From positions 1 through 36,291 of the forward strand of contig JAYVSL010000037.1 of assembly GCA_043775355.1 (NCBI GenBank): a stretch of DNA of 36,291 nt, in the 5' to 3' direction. Below, one piece after another: positions 32,506 to 36,291 of this stretch. The notes beneath the pieces were generated by a model, which ran no database searches, was not told the DNA's origin, and saw only the letters and a program-made list of their open reading frames with translations. A program made the position numbers and the translations under genes. Each line of letters opens with the position of its first letter. The stretch's first letter is position 1. The DNA comes from BOG-1363 sp043775355. GTDB lineage: Bacteria > Planctomycetota > UBA11346.

Positions 32506-32754
32506 ATGCCGAACCACATTCAGATTCGCATCATCTCTTTGCTGGAGGAAGCCGCCAATAGTTTCGAACAGTTGGAGACGCTCGCTAATCGTACGTTGAC
32601 TCAGATTCCCGGCGAACAGGTCGAAGCGGTCGAGCTACGTTCGATTGAACGCGATTATATGACCAACGAAAATGAACCCGGTAGCGAGATGGATCATGTG
32701 GTGTTCATCCGTTATCGCAGCGACAAGAGCGAAGATACCGCCCCCGAGGCGTGA
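32506..32754 (+). CDS. Small unknown acidic protein
   Basis: 82 aa, no family recognised. It opens MPNHIQIRIISLLEEAANSFEQLE, a helix suited to coiled-coil or dimer contacts, followed by VEAVELRSIERDYMTNENEPGSEMDHVVFIRYRSD, a strand-like hydrophobic end and an acidic tail (EDTAPEA). There is no signal peptide. ATG 32506 is preferred; a longer frame from 32374 reads through the end of the pseudouridine synthase gene and is not protein-like. Codon choice fits the neighbours, and the gene lies about 100 bases after the pseudouridine synthase on the same strand. Confidence 0.6.
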   Translation: MPNHIQIRIISLLEEAANSFEQLETLANRTLTQIPGEQVEAVELRSIERDYMTNENEPGSEMDHVVFIRYRSDKSEDTAPEA

Positions 32755-32917
32755 TCCATCGGCGCAGCTCTCTGCCGTCCATCGCCGTCCTTGCGCCCAA
32801 CGTCGTCCTTTGCAGCAACGGCGGTGGATGGGTCATGAACACGGCCCAAAGGTAGGGCAGGATTACAGTGTTCAGCGCAAGCGTGCTCGCTAGTTTTTCA
32901 CGGCGAGCGAATGACTA

Positions 32918-35900
32918 GTGAGCGATTTAACCAATCATAATAAAGACATCCCCAGCGACCAAGGCTCGCACGAGACCGCAGCGCTGTACGTTCCGGCAAA
33001 TCGGCTGGCCAAAGTCGATGTCATTGATGTCTTCACCCCGCTCGCGAATCGGGTGATGCCGCGAGATCAGGCGTTAGCTCCGACGGCGTTGCACAATAAA
33101 GATAGTACCCTGCGTATGGGCGGGCCTGAATCGCGGGCGGCCAGCGCCAGCGGTACGATTGCCACTTCGGTACTGCAACGTCTGCATGGCAGCAACTCAG
33201 ATGAATTATTTGGCGCGGCGCTGCGCTCAAAACAAGATTCGCTGATCAATAGCCAAATACCGCGCTTTTCTTTAGTCGGGAAACTTGGCGAAGGGTCACA
33301 AGGGATTGTCTACCGCGTCAATGATCGCGACTGCCATCGCGAGGTCGCATGCAAAGTTTTATCCTATGCCACCACCGATCCGGAGGAAATAAGTCGCTTC
33401 ATTCACGAAGCACAGGTTACCGCTCAGCTTGAACATCCTGGTATTGTGCCGATTCACGATCTGGGCGAATTGCGTGACGGCACGGTTTATTACACCATGA
33501 AACGCGTTGACGGGGTCAGCATGCAAGACCTGCTGACCACGCGCAGTGGCAAACCCGAACACCGTTTTGAACTGCTGGAAATGTTTCTGCGGATCTGCGA
33601 AACCATGGCCTTTGCCCACAGTCGCGGCGTTATTCATCGCGACTTGAAACCGCGCAATATCATGGCCGGTCCTTTTGGTGAAGTCTTGGTGTTGGATTGG
33701 GGGTTGGCGAAAGTCGTCAACTGCATCGATGTCGCACGACCAATGGCCAGCATGCGTTCGTTCCCCGAAGCGGACGCCTATCGCACGCTCAATGGCACCG
33801 CGGTCGGAACCCCGGCGTACATGTCACCAGAACAAGCCATGGGCGAGGTCGATACGCTGGATCGACGCTGCGATATTTATTCGCTTGGAGTCATCCTGTA
33901 CGAAATCCTTGCGGGAGCATCGCCGTACGTTCGTGGTGAAGCACGCAAAGTGATGCATCAGGTCAGTCACGGAATGTGGACCCGACTTGATGCGCGCAAA
34001 ACCAGCGAACGCCTGCCGCCAGCACTGATGGCGATTGTTCATCGGGCGATGGCTTTTGAGCGCACGGATCGTTATCAAACCGTTGAATTATTAACCGCTG
34101 ATTTACATGCTTTCATCGCTGGCGGTGCGGTCAGCGTCTATCACGAAACCACTCTCGAGAAATATCTGCGCTTGCTCAGCCTGCATCAACGACAGGTGCG
34201 AACCGCACTCATCGTTGCTGGACTGGCCGCCTGCCTTGGCCTCGGCATTTGGGGTAACCAATGGTATGAAAATGAACGCGTCATCACCGACCTGCATGCG
34301 AAACTCGAAGAACGCCTTGCCAGCAATCAATATGTTGAAGCACGCGACGTCAGTGAACGTATTTTAACGTTACGTCCGGATGACCGCCGGGTTCGTCGTC
34401 AAAGCCCTCAAATTGCTGAAGGAATTGATCGATTAGAAAAAGCGCGCGTGCAGGCCGATAAGCGAAAAAATGCTGACGAGCTCATGGTTGAGGCGAAAAA
34501 ATTGGCTGCCGTCAGCGACGAGGCGAGCCTAAAAACGTCAGGTGAATTGTACATGCAGGCGCTCGGTTTAGTTGGAGAAGATCCTGCGATCCTCAATGCG
34601 TATGCTGATGTTTTGCGCCAATTGACCTTGCTTGAAGCCAAAAAAATGGACGGGAAAAAATTAGCCGCCGCTCGTCGCTCGCTTGATTCCGCAGAGCGCG
34701 ATCTCCATTGGGCAAGGCCTAAACGCAAAGAACTTGCGGATATGATCAAAGAAGCCCGCCGCCTTGAAACCGCTAGCCAAAAAGATAACGACCCAACATT
34801 ACGCAGTCGCTTACACACATTGGAGGGAGATATTGGAACTTTGCGTACCGATCTTGCTGCTCATGAAGGGCGAGCCGCGGACAGTTTCGATATGGCCGTT
34901 TCTTACGCGCCAACAGACGCCGTCGTGCGTCAGGCCTTAGCCGCATATTACATGGAATTATTATTGGATTGTGAGGCGCGAGGAGATCTCGCCGGAATCG
35001 TGAAAAACGAAAGTCGTATCCGCATGTATGACGATCAACGTCAATATGATAACGTGCTGAGTGGGCAATCCTGGATCAAAGCCACCAAAGGACAGCACCT
35101 TACCATTCAAGCCTTGGTTGAAACTTCTGATCGTACGCTTGAACCCGAGGCCCTGGTTCAAGCCATACCGTTTGAGCAAGAACTCACCCTGCTTCAAGGG
35201 CGGTATCTGGTGCGCAACGCTCTCGGTACGGTCAAAGCCATACAGCTGCGACGAGGGAAACATCAGGTACTCAATCTTCCTGCGCCGCCGAACTTACCCG
35301 AATCCGTTGCCTTCATTCCCGCTGGCACCGTTATCGACCGTGACGGCGACCCTTCACTAGAAATTCCTGCCTTTGCCCTCGCGCGTCGAGAAGTCAGTTG
35401 CGGCGAATGGTTGCGCTTCCTCAATGACTTGCCCAATCATTTCCTTTGCGCTGAAGCGGAAGCTCGTGGAGGTGTGATTTTCGTGCCACAAAAAAATAAT
35501 ATCCCGTTATGGCCGAAAGACACCGAGGGTAACTACCGTTTGCCTAATGCCGCTGACGGCGGTGCGGTTGATCCTTCCTGGCCGATCTGCCACATCACGG
35601 GCCGCGATGCGCTCGCCTACGCCAAATGGCGCGCGCGCCAAGATAACTTGGAATGGCGCCTGCCAACCCACGGCGAATGGATGCTGGCCGCACAAGGTGG
35701 CGATGGGAGGCCATATCCGTGGGGTCTGCGTGCCGATATCGGGTTCAGCGCCTCTGCCCTTGGCACCACGCAAGACAAGTGGTGCGCTCACCCGGTAGGC
35801 AGCCATCCCAAAGACCGTTCCGTTCAAGGGGTTTTCGACCTTGGCGGATCCGTCGCAGAGATGGTCTTCGTTGAAGGATTCGTGCGCTTGGCAGCCGGTG

Positions 35901-36025
35901 GTAGTCATCGTGATCGACAACCGGAAGTTTTTGGAGTATCCTCAACCCGCGATGTCATCGATGACCAACCAGATCCTGGGGTTGGACTCCGACTCGCGCT
36001 CACGGTGCCTCCTACGGCACGGTAG
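32918..36025 (+). CDS. Transmembrane Ser/Thr protein kinase fused to an FGE/SUMF1-like domain
   Basis: 1035 aa. After a variable N-terminus (1-115), a PknB-type kinase domain (about 117-400) has the Gly loop GKLGEGSQGIV, K146 in VACKVL, HRDLKPRNIM with catalytic D242, a DWG in place of DFG (D260) and GTPAYMSPEQ. A single transmembrane helix (about 429-448) is followed by a helical, TPR/coiled-coil-like region (about 455-720) and a C-terminal FGE-sulfatase/SUMF1-like domain (about 798-1030: FIPAGTVIDRDGD, WRLPTHGEWMLAAQGGDGRPYPWG, FDLGGSVAEMVF, GVGLRLAL). The Cys pair of true formylglycine-generating enzymes is missing, so this domain is probably a ligand-binding module. It starts at GTG 32918. 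This type of fusion is common in Planctomycetota and relatives. Confidence 0.92.
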   Translation: MSDLTNHNKDIPSDQGSHETAALYVPANRLAKVDVIDVFTPLANRVMPRDQALAPTALHNKDSTLRMGGPESRAASASGTIATSVLQRLHGSNSDELFGAALRSKQDSLINSQIPRFSLVGKLGEGSQGIVYRVNDRDCHREVACKVLSYATTDPEEISRFIHEAQVTAQLEHPGIVPIHDLGELRDGTVYYTMKRVDGVSMQDLLTTRSGKPEHRFELLEMFLRICETMAFAHSRGVIHRDLKPRNIMAGPFGEVLVLDWGLAKVVNCIDVARPMASMRSFPEADAYRTLNGTAVGTPAYMSPEQAMGEVDTLDRRCDIYSLGVILYEILAGASPYVRGEARKVMHQVSHGMWTRLDARKTSERLPPALMAIVHRAMAFERTDRYQTVELLTADLHAFIAGGAVSVYHETTLEKYLRLLSLHQRQVRTALIVAGLAACLGLGIWGNQWYENERVITDLHAKLEERLASNQYVEARDVSERILTLRPDDRRVRRQSPQIAEGIDRLEKARVQADKRKNADELMVEAKKLAAVSDEASLKTSGELYMQALGLVGEDPAILNAYADVLRQLTLLEAKKMDGKKLAAARRSLDSAERDLHWARPKRKELADMIKEARRLETASQKDNDPTLRSRLHTLEGDIGTLRTDLAAHEGRAADSFDMAVSYAPTDAVVRQALAAYYMELLLDCEARGDLAGIVKNESRIRMYDDQRQYDNVLSGQSWIKATKGQHLTIQALVETSDRTLEPEALVQAIPFEQELTLLQGRYLVRNALGTVKAIQLRRGKHQVLNLPAPPNLPESVAFIPAGTVIDRDGDPSLEIPAFALARREVSCGEWLRFLNDLPNHFLCAEAEARGGVIFVPQKNNIPLWPKDTEGNYRLPNAADGGAVDPSWPICHITGRDALAYAKWRARQDNLEWRLPTHGEWMLAAQGGDGRPYPWGLRADIGFSASALGTTQDKWCAHPVGSHPKDRSVQGVFDLGGSVAEMVFVEGFVRLAAGGSHRDRQPEVFGVSSTRDVIDDQPDPGVGLRLALTVPPTAR

Positions 36026-36057
36026 CTGAGCCTCACCCTTTGGCCGGAGATTGCCTC

Positions 36058-36291
36058 ATGCCTCGCTTCATCCTCCTTCTCACTTTAGCTCTTCTGGCCA
36101 GCACCGCGCGAGCCGCCGATCCTGCCACCCATTCTTACAAAATTGCCATGTGTCCGTGGATTGCCTGGGCACCCATAAATGTTGCCGATGCGAAAGGTCT
36201 GTGGACTAAACGCGGACTTAAAATGCAAATCGTCAATCAATTAGGAGAAGATACCGGCGCCATTGAGCAACGTCGCGTCGATTTAGCCATC
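36058..36291 (+). CDS. ABC transporter substrate-binding protein, NMT1/SsuA-like, 3' end cut by window edge
   Basis: 78 residues are visible and the frame is still open at the window end. MPRFILLLTLALLASTARAA is a clear Sec signal peptide. The mature start, SYKIAMCPWIAWAPINVADAKGLWTKRGLKMQIVNQLGEDTGAIEQRRVDLAI, has the pattern of NMT1/THI5, SsuA or TauA periplasmic binding proteins (first strand, W-x-P-x-(Y/N)-x-A, KGL(W/F)-x-x-xGL, D-x-A-x-x). ATG 36058 has GGAGA seven bases upstream and lies 32 bases after the kinase stop, so the two genes may share a transcript. Nitrate, sulfonate, taurine or thiamine-precursor substrates are all possible. Confidence 0.82.
   Translation, partial: MPRFILLLTLALLASTARAADPATHSYKIAMCPWIAWAPINVADAKGLWTKRGLKMQIVNQLGEDTGAIEQRRVDLAI

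Overview
The window looks like chromosomal DNA of a Gram-negative-type bacterium, most plausibly a Planctomycetota or related PVC-superphylum member. This is an inference. It rests on a large Ser/Thr kinase with a DWG activation segment fused to an FGE/SUMF1-like domain, a very long TPR protein, a large surface protein with repeated Ig-like modules and a C-terminal sorting-type tail, a REP-associated (RAYT-like) transposase, and dispersed GC-rich palindromic repeats. No rRNA or tRNA gene, CRISPR array, phage module or classical insertion sequence with intact ends was recognised. Most genes are housekeeping or envelope genes, and the accessory signal is mainly in repeats.

Layout. 1-6.9 kb, minus strand: an edge-truncated RAYT-type transposase with a 36-bp tandem repeat at its 5' side, then a tight run read from right to left: TPR giant, ABC-2 permease, calcineurin-like phosphoesterase, trpF, unknown basic protein. 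Stop/start overlaps join the last three. 7.0-8.6 kb: a receiver-only response regulator overlapping an unknown helix-turn-helix-like protein, then a 480-base gap holding a diverged partial copy of the start of that protein. 8.65-12.64 kb: a secreted 1328-aa Ig-repeat protein with a Cys-Gly/TM/Arg C-terminus, ending at a strong bidirectional terminator. 12.9-15.4 kb: a sensor histidine kinase divergent from a putative outer-membrane barrel protein. 15.6-17.8 kb, minus: family-4 uracil-DNA glycosylase, ABC-2 permease, LptC-like lipoprotein. 17.96-19.93 kb, plus: acyl carrier protein, FabF, and a second ACP-like protein whose phosphopantetheine serine is replaced by proline.

20-25.4 kb: YbaB/EbfC, an ammonium transporter with Glu in place of the first pore histidine, hisS, then on the minus strand an anchored unknown protein overlapping a CAP-domain lipoprotein. 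25.5-27.3 kb: a membrane-anchored mono-haem cytochrome c, a repeat-rich gap with a 38-bp tandem repeat and a perfect 46-bp inverted repeat, slyD, and a second palindromic element. 27.3-32.8 kb: hrpB helicase (minus), a type I DAHP synthase, an 11-bp x 7 tandem repeat, an RluA-family pseudouridine synthase and an 82-aa unknown. 32.9-36.3 kb: the kinase-FGE fusion and the start of an ABC substrate-binding protein.

How they fit together: the ACP/FabF/ACP-like trio is a fatty-acid elongation module. trpF and the DAHP synthase are aromatic-pathway genes in separate, non-operonic places. Several membrane, envelope and signalling genes (two ABC-2 permeases without an adjacent ATPase, kinase, response regulator, transmembrane kinase) are orphans whose partners must lie elsewhere. 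Short tandem duplications with 11-38 bp units recur in gaps and occasionally inside genes, so replication slippage seems to be a feature of this genome. I did not find an obviously complete new defence or mobile system. The most notable items are the serine-less ACP-like protein, the composite inverted-repeat element with a degraded relative in the same window, and the duplicated leader/N-terminus near 8.0-8.6 kb.
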